This document shows positions 36,883 to 45,991 of a stretch of DNA of 64,000 nucleotides, piece by piece. Position numbers and translations under genes: made by a program. Where the stretch lies: positions 62,001 through 126,000 of the forward strand of contig NZ_RWKH01000010.1 of the NCBI RefSeq assembly GCF_003984625.1, written 5' to 3'. The notes beneath the pieces are model-generated. The model saw only the letters and a program-made list of their open reading frames with translations, searched no databases and had not been told where the DNA came from. This DNA is from Variovorax sp. DXTD-1 (lineage in GTDB: Bacteria; Pseudomonadota; Gammaproteobacteria; Burkholderiales; Burkholderiaceae_C). How positions within the stretch are numbered: the first letter of the stretch is position 1; each line of letters opens with the position of its first letter.

Positions 36883-38409
36883 ATGAATCCCTTCATTCGC
36901 CTGCATCCGGCCGACGATGTCGTGATCGCGCGCAGCCAGCTGGTCGGCGGCGCCAAGGTCGAAGACTTTGCCGTGCGCGGCCTCATTCCCGCCGGCCACA
37001 AGGTGGCCACGCACGCCATTGCCGCGGGTGAGCCGGTGCGCCGCTACAACCAGATCATCGGCTTTGCGAGCAAGCCCATTGCGGCCGGCGAGCATGTGCA
37101 CACGCACAACCTCGACATGGGCCCGGACAAGGGCGACTTCGAACGCGACTACGCCTTCGGCGCTGACGTGAAGCCGGCACCTGCAAAGCGCGAGGCCACC
37201 TTCATGGGCATCAAGCGGGCGGACGGCCGCGTGGCCACGCGCAACTACATCGGCGTGCTGACGAGCGTGAACTGCTCGGCCACCGCGGCGCGCGCCATTG
37301 CCGACCACTTTTCGCGCAAGACCAATCCGGCTGCGCTGGCGGATTACCCGAACGTCGACGGCATCGTGGCGCTCACGCACGGCACGGGTTGCGGCATGGA
37401 CACGCAGGGCATGGGCATGCAGATCCTGGAGCGCACGCTCACCGGCTATGCCACCCACCCCAACTTTGCGGGCGTGCTGGTGGTGGGCCTGGGCTGCGAG
37501 GCGAACCAGATCAACGCGTGGCTTGCAACGGGCCACCTGGCCGAGGGCGAGAACTTCCGCACCTTCAACATCCAGGACACCGGCGGCACGCGCAAGACGG
37601 TCGAGAAAGGCATCGCGCTCATCAACGAGATGCTGCCGCGCGCCAATGCGGTGAAGCGGGAGCCCTGCAGCGCGGCGCACATCACCATCGGCCTGCAGTG
37701 CGGCGGCTCGGACGGGTATTCGGGCATCAGCGCCAACCCGGCGCTGGGTGCGGCGGTCGACCTGCTGGTCGCGCATGGCGGCACGGCCATCCTCAGCGAA
37801 ACGCCCGAGGTCTATGGCGCCGAGCATCTGCTCACGCGCCGCGCGGTGCGGCGCGAGGTCGGCCAGAAGCTGGTGGACCGCATCAAGTGGTGGGAGCACT
37901 ACACCGAGATCAACGAAGGCGAGATGAACAACAACCCCTCGCCGGGCAACAAGGCGGGCGGCCTCACGACGATCCTCGAGAAGTCGCTCGGCGCGGTGGC
38001 CAAGGGTGGCACCAGCAACCTGGAGGCGGTGTACGAATACGCCGAGCCAGTGACGTCGCACGGCTTCGTCTACATGGACACGCCGGGCTACGACCCCGTG
38101 AGCGCCACCGGGCAGGTGGCGGGCGGCGCCAACATCATCTGCTTCACAACGGGGCGCGGCTCGGCGTATGGCTGCGCGCCCTCTCCTTCGCTCAAGCTCG
38201 CGACCAACTCGGCGCTGTGGCAGCGGCAGGAAGAGGACATGGACATCAACTGCGGCGAGATCGTGGATGGAACGTCGTCGATCCAGGAGATGGGCCAGCG
38301 CATCTTCGAGTTGGTGCTCGCCACCGCGTCCGGCGAACCGTCGAAAAGCGAAAAGCATGGCTACGGGCAGAACGAATTCGTGCCGTGGCAAGTCGGCGCA
38401 GTGATGTAG
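36883..38409 (+). CDS. UxaA-family hydrolyase (altronate/galactarate dehydratase-like)
   Basis: The 508-residue protein starts with an SAF-type domain (residues about 1-80: FIRLHPADDVVIARSQLVGG) and continues with the UxaA fold: MGIKRADGRVATRNYIGVL, THGTGCGM, VGLGCEAN and FTTGRGSAYGCAPSPSLKLA. Conserved cysteines in TGCGM, GLGCEAN and LQCGGSDGYSG suit the metal centre of these dehydratases. It would dehydrate a sugar acid to a 2-keto-3-deoxy acid. It fuses the SAF and UxaA parts, as altronate dehydratase does. The exact substrate (altronate, galactarate, other) is not resolved. Confidence 0.9.
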   Translation: MNPFIRLHPADDVVIARSQLVGGAKVEDFAVRGLIPAGHKVATHAIAAGEPVRRYNQIIGFASKPIAAGEHVHTHNLDMGPDKGDFERDYAFGADVKPAPAKREATFMGIKRADGRVATRNYIGVLTSVNCSATAARAIADHFSRKTNPAALADYPNVDGIVALTHGTGCGMDTQGMGMQILERTLTGYATHPNFAGVLVVGLGCEANQINAWLATGHLAEGENFRTFNIQDTGGTRKTVEKGIALINEMLPRANAVKREPCSAAHITIGLQCGGSDGYSGISANPALGAAVDLLVAHGGTAILSETPEVYGAEHLLTRRAVRREVGQKLVDRIKWWEHYTEINEGEMNNNPSPGNKAGGLTTILEKSLGAVAKGGTSNLEAVYEYAEPVTSHGFVYMDTPGYDPVSATGQVAGGANIICFTTGRGSAYGCAPSPSLKLATNSALWQRQEEDMDINCGEIVDGTSSIQEMGQRIFELVLATASGEPSKSEKHGYGQNEFVPWQVGAVM

Positions 38410-38411
38410 CT

Positions 38412-38501
38412 CGCCCCCAGGCTACGCGCACTTCGTGTCGCTTCTCCCTCCCCCTACCGGGGGCAACACCAGCGGCCCGGCAAAGCCGGTTCCGCGGTGT
38501 T
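38412..38501. repeat. 90-bp hairpin-forming intergenic repeat, copy 2
   Basis: This is the same element as 34762-34851, in the same orientation. The last 40 or so bases, from GGGGGCAACACC to GCGGTGTT, are identical by eye, while the central loop is CCCCCTACCGGGGG. It lies in the 144-base gap between the UxaA-family and Ldh2-type genes of one operon. Confidence 0.85.
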
Positions 38502-38553
38502 TCACGAACGGGCCTTGCTGCGCGGCCCTTGATCAAACCCATGGAGTCAACTG

Positions 38554-39615
38554 ATGCCCAAGACCCTTCCCGCCGCTACGTTGCGATCGCAATGCGCGCA
38601 AATCCTGACTGCTGCCGGCAGCACACCGGCCGAAGCCGAACAGGTGGCGGCCAACCTGGTGCTCGCCAACCTGAGCGGCCATGATTCGCATGGCGTGGGC
38701 ATGCTGCCGCGCTATGTGGATGCGGTGGCCGAAGGCGGGCTCGTGCCCAACGCGTCGGTCAAGGTCAACGCCGACATCGGCACGATGCTCGCGCTCGACG
38801 GCCAGCATGGCTACGGGCAGATCGTCGGCGTGCAGGCGATGGAAATCGGCATCGCGCGTGCGAAGCAGCACGGCAGCTGCATCTTCACGCTCGCGAATGC
38901 GCACCACCTGGGCCGCATCGGGCACTTCGCCGAAATGGCAACGGCCGAAGGCCTGGTGTCGATGCACTTCGTCAACGTGCTCTCGCGGCCCGTGGTGGCG
39001 CCGTGGGGCGGCGGCGACGGGCGCTTTGGCACCAACCCGTGCTGCATCGGCATTCCGCTGGCGGGGGCCGAGCCCTTCCTGCTCGACTTTGCGACCAGCC
39101 GCGTGGCACAGGGAAAGATGCGCGTTGCGCACAACAAGGGCGAGCAGGTGCCCGACGGCTACCTGATCGACGAGCGCGGCGCGCCGACCAATGACCCGGG
39201 CGTGGTGGTGGTGCCGCAATCGAACGGGCTCTTCGGCGCGCTCTTGACCTTCGGCGAGCACAAGGGCTACGGCATGGCGATGGCTTGCGAGCTGCTGGGC
39301 GGCGCGCTCACCGGCGGCGGCACCTGGCACCGCCCGGCCGATACCGCGCGCACAGTGCTCAATGGCATGCTGACCATCCTGATCGATCCCGCGAAGCTGG
39401 GAACGCAGGAAAGCTTCGCGCAGGAAGCGACGGCGTTCGTCGACTGGCTGCGCCAGAGCCCGCCAGGCGCAGGCTTCGACCAGGTGCAGATCGCAGGCGA
39501 ACCCGAGCGTGCCGCACGCGTGGCGCGCGAGCGCAGCGGCATCTGGCTGGACGATGCGACGTGGGGAGAAATCGTCGCGGCCGGTTCGAAGGTAGGCGTC
39601 GCAGTCGCGGCCTGA
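38554..39615 (+). CDS. Ldh2-type (malate/L-lactate/ureidoglycolate) dehydrogenase family
   Basis: The 353-residue enzyme belongs to the Ldh2/YiaK family, which has its own NAD(P) fold. Motifs are NLSGHDSHGVGMLPRYVD (residues about 39-56), with the catalytic His in HDSHG, NAHHLGRIGHFAEMA (about 112-126), and FGTNPCCIGIPL. It reduces a 2-keto acid, such as pyruvate or 2,3-diketogulonate, or oxidises the hydroxy acid. It closes the sugar-acid operon, so it may process the final product of the pathway. GGAGTC lies before the ATG. It converges on catalase with an 11-base gap. Confidence 0.9.
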   Translation: MPKTLPAATLRSQCAQILTAAGSTPAEAEQVAANLVLANLSGHDSHGVGMLPRYVDAVAEGGLVPNASVKVNADIGTMLALDGQHGYGQIVGVQAMEIGIARAKQHGSCIFTLANAHHLGRIGHFAEMATAEGLVSMHFVNVLSRPVVAPWGGGDGRFGTNPCCIGIPLAGAEPFLLDFATSRVAQGKMRVAHNKGEQVPDGYLIDERGAPTNDPGVVVVPQSNGLFGALLTFGEHKGYGMAMACELLGGALTGGGTWHRPADTARTVLNGMLTILIDPAKLGTQESFAQEATAFVDWLRQSPPGAGFDQVQIAGEPERAARVARERSGIWLDDATWGEIVAAGSKVGVAVAA

Positions 39616-39626
39616 CATCGACACGC

Positions 39627-41150
39627 TCAGCTGTTGCTGCTGTCGTGCGCCGGCTTGCCGACCTGGACGCTGACTTCCTCGCCCTTGATCTTCGCCTGCA
39701 CGGCCTTGACGGCTTTCTCGAGCCGCGCACCGTAGTCGGCATCGGCCTGGCGGAAGTAGCTGATCGAGCGGTCGATGATGTCCTGCCGCGTCACGGCGCC
39801 CAGCCCGCCCGCGATGCTGTTCACCAGCCGCTCCTTGGCGGCTTCGTCCATCAGGCTATAGAGGTCGCCCGCCTGCACGAAGTCGTTGTCTTCGGGGTGC
39901 TTCTGCCACTGGTGGCTGCCGGTCCAGCCGTGGATCTCGAGCGGCGCATACACCGGCTCGTTGGTCTGCTTGGGCGCGTTGCTGAAGCTGTTGGGCTCGT
40001 AGTTGGGGCCGCGGCCGCCGTTGCCGTCGCCGCGCATGGCGCCGTCGCGGCCGTAGTTCTGCGCCGTGGTGGCGTGCGGCCGGTTCACCGGCAGCTGCGT
40101 GTGGTTGATGCCCAGGCGGTAGCGCTGCGTGTCGCCGTAGCTGAACAGGCGGCCTTGCAGCATCTTGTCGGGCGACGGGCCGATGCCGGGCACGAAGTTG
40201 GCCGGGTTGAACGCGGCCTGCTCGATCTCGGCAAAGTAGTTGTCGGGGTTGCGGTTGAGCGTGAGGATGCCGATGTCGATCTTCGGATAGTCCTTGTGCG
40301 ACCAGACCTTGGTCAGGTCGAAGGGGTTGAAGCGGTAGGTCTGCGCTTCGGCCACCGGCATGATCTGCACCTGCACCTTCCAGCTCGGGAACTCGCCGCG
40401 CTCGATGGAGTGCAGCAGGTCGAGGTGGTGGTGGTTGGGGTTTTCGCCGCCCACGCGCTGCGCCTCTTCGGCCACGAAGGTCTCGATGCCCTGGTTGGTC
40501 TTGAAGTGGTACTTGACCCAGAAGGCTTCGCCCTTGGCGTTCACCCACTGGAAGGTGTGCGAGCCGAAGCCGTCCATGTGGCGGTAGCTCTTCGGAATGC
40601 CGCGGTCGCCGAAGAGCCAGGTGAACTGGTGGGTGGCTTCGGGCGAATGCGAGAAGAAGTCCCAGGCGTTGTTGGGCTCCTGCACGTGGCTGTAGGGGTC
40701 GCGCTTCTGCGAGTGGATGAAGTCGGGAAACTTGAGCGGGTCGCGAATGAAGAAGACCGGCGTGCTGTTGCCCACGAGGTCGTAGTTGCCTTCTTCGGTG
40801 TAGAACTTGAGCGCAAAGCCGCGCGGATCGCGCACGGTGTCGGCCGAGCCGAGCTCGAGCGCCACGGTCGAGAAACGGGCCAGCACTTCGGTCTTCTTGC
40901 CGACTTGGCCGAGGAACCTGGTCTTGGTCCATTTCGACACGTCGGCCGTCACTTCGAAGGTGCCGAAGGCGCCCGAGCCACGCGCATGCACCACACGCTC
41001 CGGAATGCGCTCACGGTCGAAGCGCGCAAGCTTCTCAATGAGGTTGTGGTCCTGCATCAGCACAGGGCCGTTGACGCCAGCCGTCTGCGATTGCTGGTTG
41101 TTCTCGACGGGCGCGCCGTTTTCGGTGGTGAGCTTGCGGGAGTCGGTCAT
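39627..41150 (-). CDS. katA: monofunctional haem catalase (clade 3)
   Basis: The 507-residue enzyme has the catalytic His55 in ERIPERVVHARGSGAFGTFE, the Asn in FFIRDPLKFPDFIHSQKRDP region and the proximal Tyr in LFSYGDTQRYRLG. The length fits small-subunit clade 3 catalases, with no C-terminal flavodoxin-like domain. It decomposes hydrogen peroxide in the cytoplasm. The start ATG 41150 is chosen with GAGGAAA upstream; an ATG at 41195 would add a poorly conserved stretch. A perfect 11-bp palindrome at 41196-41223 lies just upstream and may control it. No oxyR is adjacent. Confidence 0.94.
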   Translation of the reverse strand: MTDSRKLTTENGAPVENNQQSQTAGVNGPVLMQDHNLIEKLARFDRERIPERVVHARGSGAFGTFEVTADVSKWTKTRFLGQVGKKTEVLARFSTVALELGSADTVRDPRGFALKFYTEEGNYDLVGNSTPVFFIRDPLKFPDFIHSQKRDPYSHVQEPNNAWDFFSHSPEATHQFTWLFGDRGIPKSYRHMDGFGSHTFQWVNAKGEAFWVKYHFKTNQGIETFVAEEAQRVGGENPNHHHLDLLHSIERGEFPSWKVQVQIMPVAEAQTYRFNPFDLTKVWSHKDYPKIDIGILTLNRNPDNYFAEIEQAAFNPANFVPGIGPSPDKMLQGRLFSYGDTQRYRLGINHTQLPVNRPHATTAQNYGRDGAMRGDGNGGRGPNYEPNSFSNAPKQTNEPVYAPLEIHGWTGSHQWQKHPEDNDFVQAGDLYSLMDEAAKERLVNSIAGGLGAVTRQDIIDRSISYFRQADADYGARLEKAVKAVQAKIKGEEVSVQVGKPAHDSSNS

Positions 41151-41195
41151 TGATGGGCTTTCCTCGTGTGTTGTGGAGCCCATGTATTTTGTCAA

Positions 41196-41223
41196 TGAAT
41201 ATGACGGCGTCGCGTCATATTCA
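41196..41223. promoter_or_regulatory. inverted repeat upstream of catalase
   Basis: TGAATATGACG and CGTCATATTCA form a perfect 11-bp inverted repeat with a 6-base centre, 46 bases before the catalase ATG. It is AT-rich within GC-rich DNA. It could be a dimeric repressor or activator site. No known consensus is claimed. Confidence 0.65.
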
Positions 41224-41293
41224 ACTATCGCCTCGATAGGAGGCGATGCCAGGAGGCGATCTCCCCGCGACCGGCGGCGCGCTGGCGCTGCCG

Positions 41294-41947
41294 CTAGACG
41301 ATCAATGCGATCGTGGCTTCGAGATGTTCCGAAGGCGCGCGGCGGAAGCCCGAGCGCGTGAAGCGCTGCAGTTGCCCGACCACGAAGGCCGTGAGTGCGG
41401 CGGCGCGCACCTGTGCGTCGACCGTGGGCGTTGCAGAGCCATCGGCCGCAGCGGTGCCGCGCAGCACCTGGCGCAGCGTGGCTTCGATCTTGTCGAAGAA
41501 CTGGTTCATGCGCTGCTGGAGCCGCTCGTTCTCGAACACCAGTGCGTCGCCCACCATGACGCGCGTCATGCCCGGGTTGCGCTCGGCAAACTGCACCAGC
41601 AGCGTGAGGATTCTTGCGGCCTGCTGCGCACCGGTGGCACCTTCGCGCTCGAGGATCTGGTTGACCAGGGTGAAGACACTCTGCTCGATGAAGTCGATGA
41701 GACCTTCGAACATCTGGGCCTTGCTCGCGAAGTGGCGATAAAGCGCGGCCTCGCTCACGTCCAGCCGGGCTGCCAGCGCCGCGGTTGTTACCCGTTCGGC
41801 GCCGGGCTGTTCCAGCATGGCGGCCAGCGCCTGCAAAATCTGCACGCGCCTCTCCCCGGGCTTGGGGCGCTTCCGCACGGGGGCGGCGGCTGCCAGCGGC
41901 TCTGTCGGAGTTTCTACGTCGGGATAGCTTGTCTCTTCGTTCTGCAT
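41294..41947 (-). CDS. slmA: TetR-family regulator, SlmA-like (nucleoid occlusion factor)
   Basis: The 217-residue protein has a TetR domain (RRVQILQALAAMLEQPGAERV, TTAALAARLDVSEAALYRHFASKAQMFEGLIDFIE) very close to SlmA of Gammaproteobacteria, including the YRHFASKAQMFEGLI stretch. SlmA binds DNA and blocks FtsZ assembly over the nucleoid. In Burkholderiales, slmA-like genes often sit near argB, and argB is close by here with galE between. Whether this protein truly does nucleoid occlusion in this organism is inferred from family only. The start ATG 41947 fits; the frame extends further right without coding sense. Confidence 0.85.
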   Translation of the reverse strand: MQNEETSYPDVETPTEPLAAAAPVRKRPKPGERRVQILQALAAMLEQPGAERVTTAALAARLDVSEAALYRHFASKAQMFEGLIDFIEQSVFTLVNQILEREGATGAQQAARILTLLVQFAERNPGMTRVMVGDALVFENERLQQRMNQFFDKIEATLRQVLRGTAAADGSATPTVDAQVRAAALTAFVVGQLQRFTRSGFRRAPSEHLEATIALIV

Positions 41948-42067
41948 GGGAGCGCGTGCAAAGATGTAATCAATTGATTCTCGCACAGGGCCGCGCAGTG
42001 AGCGCGCGCAAACGGGGCGGGGAAGCTCGTACAGAATCAACTTCCTCAACAAAGCAAAGAGTTTTTC

Positions 42068-43087
42068 ATGGCCCACAGCGTACTGGTGACCGGAGGAGCT
42101 GGTTTTATTGGCAGCCACACCTGCGTGGCGTTGGCCGCGGCCGGCTATGTGCCGGTGATCCTGGACAACCTGGGGAATAGCGATGTGAGAGTGCTGGAAC
42201 GCCTGCGCCAGATCACGGGCAGCGCGCCGCGGCTGATCGAAGGCGATGTGCGCGACAGGGCCCTGCTCGACCGCATGCTGGGCAGCGAACGCTTTTCGGC
42301 CGTGATCCACTTTGCAGGCCTCAAGGCGGTCGGCGACTCGGTGGCCGACCCTCTCGCCTACTACGACAACAACGTGCACGGAAGCTTCGTGCTGGCTTCG
42401 GCCATGCAGCAGGCGGGCGTGCGGACCTTGATCTTTTCGTCGTCCGCCACGGTATACGGCGAACCCGACCATTCACCCATTCCGGAAGATGCGCCCCGCA
42501 GGCCGGCCAGCCCCTATGGCCGCTCGAAGTACATGGTCGAAGAAGCGCTTGGCGACCTGCAGCGCGCCGAGCCGGAATGGCGCATTGCGCTGCTGCGCTA
42601 CTTCAACCCGGTCGGCGCGCATGAAAGCGGGCTCATCGGAGAACACCCGCAAGGCAAGCCGAACAACCTGATGCCCTTCGTGTGCCAAGTGGCCGTGGGG
42701 CAGAGGGACAAGCTCGTCATCCACGGCAACGACTATCCCACGCCCGACGGCACCGGCGTGCGCGACTACGTGCACGTGATGGACCTGGCCGAGGGGCACG
42801 TCGCGGCCCTGCGGCATGCGGAGGCCAGTCCAGGCCTCGTCACGCTGAACCTCGGCACTGGCCACGGCGCTTCAGTGCTGGAGGTCGTGCATGCATTCGA
42901 ACGCGCAAGCGGGCGATCGATCCCTTGCGAGGTCGGTCCGCGACGGGCTGGCGATGTGCCGGCGTACTGGGGCGACCCCTCGCTCGCGCAGGCCACGCTG
43001 GGCTGGCGAGCGCATCGCGGACTCGACCAGATGTGCGCGGACAGCTGGCGCTGGCAGCAGGGCAATCCGAACGGGTACGAGGGCTGA
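42068..43087 (+). CDS. galE: UDP-glucose 4-epimerase
   Basis: The 339-residue enzyme has the NAD motif GGAGFIGSHTCVAL (residues 8-21), the catalytic Ser/Thr region SSSATVYGEP and YGRSKYMVEE (Tyr and Lys of YxxxK). RDYVHVMDLAEGHVAAL is the typical sugar-nucleotide motif. It interconverts UDP-glucose and UDP-galactose and so supplies precursors for the polysaccharide genes to the right. It is divergent from slmA and converges with argB. It marks the left edge of the polysaccharide region. Confidence 0.95.
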   Translation: MAHSVLVTGGAGFIGSHTCVALAAAGYVPVILDNLGNSDVRVLERLRQITGSAPRLIEGDVRDRALLDRMLGSERFSAVIHFAGLKAVGDSVADPLAYYDNNVHGSFVLASAMQQAGVRTLIFSSSATVYGEPDHSPIPEDAPRRPASPYGRSKYMVEEALGDLQRAEPEWRIALLRYFNPVGAHESGLIGEHPQGKPNNLMPFVCQVAVGQRDKLVIHGNDYPTPDGTGVRDYVHVMDLAEGHVAALRHAEASPGLVTLNLGTGHGASVLEVVHAFERASGRSIPCEVGPRRAGDVPAYWGDPSLAQATLGWRAHRGLDQMCADSWRWQQGNPNGYEG

Positions 43088-43108
43088 GGCGGACCTATAC
43101 CGGCTGGT

Positions 43109-44002
43109 TCAGCGCGCGCGAATCATCGTGCCGTAGGCCTGGTCGGTCAGGATCTCGAGCAGCATGGCGTGCGGCACGCGCCCATCGATGATGTGCACCG
43201 CATTCACGCCGCTCTTGGCCGCGTCGAGCGCGCCTTCGATCTTGGGCAGCATGCCGCCCGAGATAGTGCCGTCCGCAAACAGGTCATCGATTTCGCGTGC
43301 GCTCAGGTTGGTGAGCAGCTTGCCGTCCTTGTCGAGCACGCCGGGCGTGTTGGTCAGGAGCATGAGCTTCTCGGCCTTGAGCACGGTGGCGAGCTTGCCG
43401 GCGACGACGTCGGCATTGATGTTGTAGCTCTCGTTCTCCTCGCCGAAGCCGATGGGGCTGACCACCGGAATGAACGCGTCGTCCTGCAGCGCCTTCACCA
43501 CGCTGGGGTCGATCGAGACGATGTCGCCGACCTGGCCCACGTCGTGATGCAGGTTGGGGTCGGTGCGATCGGCCATCTTGAGCTTTTGCGCGCGGATCAT
43601 GCCGCCGTCGCGGCCCGTCAGTCCCACGGCCTTGCCGCCGGCCTGGTTGATGAGGCCCACGATGTCCTGCTGCACTTCGCCGGCCAGCACCCATTCGACC
43701 ACTTCCATGGTCTCTGCGTCGGTCACGCGCATGCCCTGAATGAAGCTGCCCTTCTTGCCCAGGCGGTTGAGCGCCGCCTCGATCTGCGGGCCGCCGCCGT
43801 GCACCACCACCGGGTTCATGCCGACCAGCTTGAGCAGCACCACGTCTTCCGCAAAGTCGGCCTGCAGGGCCGGATCGGTCATGGCATTGCCGCCGTACTT
43901 GATGACGATGGTCTTGCCGTGGAACTTGCGGATGTATGGCAGCGCCTGGGCCAATATCTCGGCCTTGTCGCGCGGGGGAATGTTGAGGACAGGATCGGTC
44001 AT
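43109..44002 (-). CDS. argB: acetylglutamate kinase
   Basis: The 297-residue amino-acid kinase starts [28 protein letters not shown] in the usual place, with Lys in VIKYGGNAM binding [13 protein letters not shown], then [28 protein letters not shown] and [21 protein letters not shown] complete the signature. It phosphorylates N-acetylglutamate, the second step of arginine synthesis. It is a housekeeping gene embedded between galE and the polysaccharide genes. The [10 protein letters not shown] motif is found in arginine-inhibited forms, but control is not proven here. Confidence 0.95.
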   Translation of the reverse strand: MTDPVLNIPPRDKAEILAQALPYIRKFHGKTIVIKYGGNAMTDPALQADFAEDVVLLKLVGMNPVVVHGGGPQIEAALNRLGKKGSFIQGMRVTDAETMEVVEWVLAGEVQQDIVGLINQAGGKAVGLTGRDGGMIRAQKLKMADRTDPNLHHDVGQVGDIVSIDPSVVKALQDDAFIPVVSPIGFGEENESYNINADVVAGKLATVLKAEKLMLLTNTPGVLDKDGKLLTNLSAREIDDLFADGTISGGMLPKIEGALDAAKSGVNAVHIIDGRVPHAMLLEILTDQAYGTMIRAR

Positions 44003-44069
44003 GGGCGGGCAGGCTCCAATACGGTGAGGAGGACGATGAATAGGGGAAATTGTCGCAACAACGAGGCCG

Positions 44070-45167
44070 TCACGGGCGCAGCCAGCGCGGCACCTTGAAT
44101 CGCACGATCATCAGGTACGCACCCACATAAGTCGTGACGAACAGCAGGCAAAAGAGCATCAGCACGATGGTGTTGTTCCAGAACAGCACGGCCGGCACCA
44201 CCGAGAGGGCAGCGAACATCCAAAGATAGGGAGACGTTCTATTGTTGCGGGCGAGCAGTTGCCGGGCCTCGTCGTCCGCGAACGCCACCCGCACGATGCG
44301 GCGAAAAATAAGTTGGTGGAAGTGCAGCGCATCGGCCGTGCCGGGCGACTGTCCGCGCGCGAGCTTGCGGTAGATGGAAAACAGCGTTTCCCAGACCGGG
44401 TAGATCAGCAGCAGCATCGGGAACCACGGCGAGACGACACGGTGCCTCTGGACGAGCGTGACGCAGGCCACGGCAATCACCATGCCCCACACATAGGCGC
44501 CGCCGTCGCCGGCAAAGATCTTGCCGCGCGGGTAGTTCCAGATCAAAAAGCCGACGGTGGCGCCCACCAGGCAAACCATCATCGCCGCGAGTTGGCGGTC
44601 GCCCACCTGCAGCGCCACGTGCGAAATAGCAAGGCAGACCAGCACGGCCACGGTACCCGCGAGCCCGTTGTAGCCGTCGATGATGTTGAAGGCATGCGGC
44701 AGCCCGCCGATGGCCAGCGCCGCGAATAGCACGGCGCCATAGGGAACCAGCGCCAACCAGCCGTCGACAGCCTCGATGCCGGTGCGCGACAGGCTGAGCC
44801 CGAGCATCCAGCAGGCCAGCAAGGCGGAGCCGATGGTGAGCCCCAACCGGTAGCGCACCCTCACGTTCTGCGTCACGTCCTCGACGATGCCGGCGATGAC
44901 GGCCGGTGCAATGCACAGCAGCGTGAGCATCGACGTCTTGACCGGCCACGACACGTTGAACGGATCGGTTCCGGTGATGCCGGCCGCCAGCCAGGCCACC
45001 CCCATGCCGAACATGATGCCGGCGCCGCCGAGCCGGGGCACGTGGCCCTTGTGGAAGCGCTGGGGCATGTCGGTGCCGTAGAGCCGCGCATGCCGGCGCG
45101 CCCGGCGCATGAACAGCTGCACCGCGAAGGCAGAGGCAAAAAAACTGATGACGATCAGAGCAATCAT
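44070..45167 (-). CDS. glycosyltransferase family 4, WecA/MraY-like (initiating sugar-phosphate transferase)
   Basis: The 365-residue integral membrane protein has about ten hydrophobic segments and the motifs of polyprenyl-phosphate sugar-1-phosphate transferases: [13 protein letters not shown] (the metal Asp region), [12 protein letters not shown] and the HIHH-like [27 protein letters not shown] near residue 40 is also conserved. It transfers a sugar phosphate, often GlcNAc-1-P, to undecaprenyl phosphate to begin O-antigen or related glycan synthesis. Its start is 45 bases from the divergent glycosyltransferase at 45213. The long open frame past its ATG is antisense to that gene. Confidence 0.93.
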   Translation of the reverse strand: MIALIVISFFASAFAVQLFMRRARRHARLYGTDMPQRFHKGHVPRLGGAGIMFGMGVAWLAAGITGTDPFNVSWPVKTSMLTLLCIAPAVIAGIVEDVTQNVRVRYRLGLTIGSALLACWMLGLSLSRTGIEAVDGWLALVPYGAVLFAALAIGGLPHAFNIIDGYNGLAGTVAVLVCLAISHVALQVGDRQLAAMMVCLVGATVGFLIWNYPRGKIFAGDGGAYVWGMVIAVACVTLVQRHRVVSPWFPMLLLIYPVWETLFSIYRKLARGQSPGTADALHFHQLIFRRIVRVAFADDEARQLLARNNRTSPYLWMFAALSVVPAVLFWNNTIVLMLFCLLFVTTYVGAYLMIVRFKVPRWLRP

Positions 45168-45212
45168 GTGTGGGTGTTGGGGAACTCTAGAATTCCCGAG
45201 CGAAATTAGACC

Positions 45213-45971
45213 ATGCCAGCGCCCTCCCCCTCCTTTCCCCCCATCACCGTTTCGATCGTCAGCCACGGTCAGCTCACGCTGATAAGGCCGCTGCTCGAGC
45301 AGCTGGACCGCTTCAGCGGTGCATCGACCGCCAAGGTCGTGCTCACGCTGAATATCCCCGAACCCGACGACGTGCTGGCGGGCCAGGAATGGGGCTTTCC
45401 GGTCGAGCGCATCAAAAACGCCCAGCCCAAGGGCTTTGGCGCCAACCACAACCACGCGTTCCAGCACTGCGAAACGCCATGGTTCCTGGTGCTCAACCCG
45501 GACATCCGCTTCGACGGCGACGTGCTGGCGCCGCTGATTGCACAGGCAGCACCCGATGCCGGCCTGCTGACGCCGCGCATCCTGGAGCCGGGCAAGAACA
45601 CCCCTGAGCAGCATCGCGAGATCATCACGCCGCTCGAAATCGTGACCCGCCGGAGGCCAAGCTATGAGCGCCCGGCGGTACCAGCCTGGATCCCGGGCCT
45701 GTTCATGCTGTTTCGAAGCAGCGCCTACCGCCAGATCGGCGGCTTCGACGAGCGCTTCTTCATGTACGGCGAAGACTTCGACATCTGCGCCCGGACCCAA
45801 CTGGCGGGCTGGAAGCTGCAGGTGGGAGAAGACCTGCTGGCGCGCCACGAGGCCCAGCGTGCCAGCCGCAGCAGCAAAAAGCACCTGTACTGGCACGTGA
45901 CCAGCTTGTTGAAGGTGTGGACTTCGGGTGCCTTCTGGCGGTACAGGCGGCTCAAGGCGGGCATCCGCTAA
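45213..45971 (+). CDS. glycosyltransferase family 2, rhamnosyltransferase-like
   Basis: The 252-residue protein has a GT-A fold. VSIVSHGQ starts the fold, FLVLNPDIRF is the metal-binding DxD-like NPDI segment, and GFDERFFMYGEDFDICARTQLAGW is the acceptor-side motif common in rhamnosyltransferases. It is soluble or peripheral to the membrane and would add a sugar to a lipid-linked glycan. It is divergent from the WecA-like gene and converges on the next GT2 gene with 20 bases between. Confidence 0.9.
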   Translation: MPAPSPSFPPITVSIVSHGQLTLIRPLLEQLDRFSGASTAKVVLTLNIPEPDDVLAGQEWGFPVERIKNAQPKGFGANHNHAFQHCETPWFLVLNPDIRFDGDVLAPLIAQAAPDAGLLTPRILEPGKNTPEQHREIITPLEIVTRRRPSYERPAVPAWIPGLFMLFRSSAYRQIGGFDERFFMYGEDFDICARTQLAGWKLQVGEDLLARHEAQRASRSSKKHLYWHVTSLLKVWTSGAFWRYRRLKAGIR

Positions 45972-45991
45972 GCAAGGTCCCTCTAGCCGAG

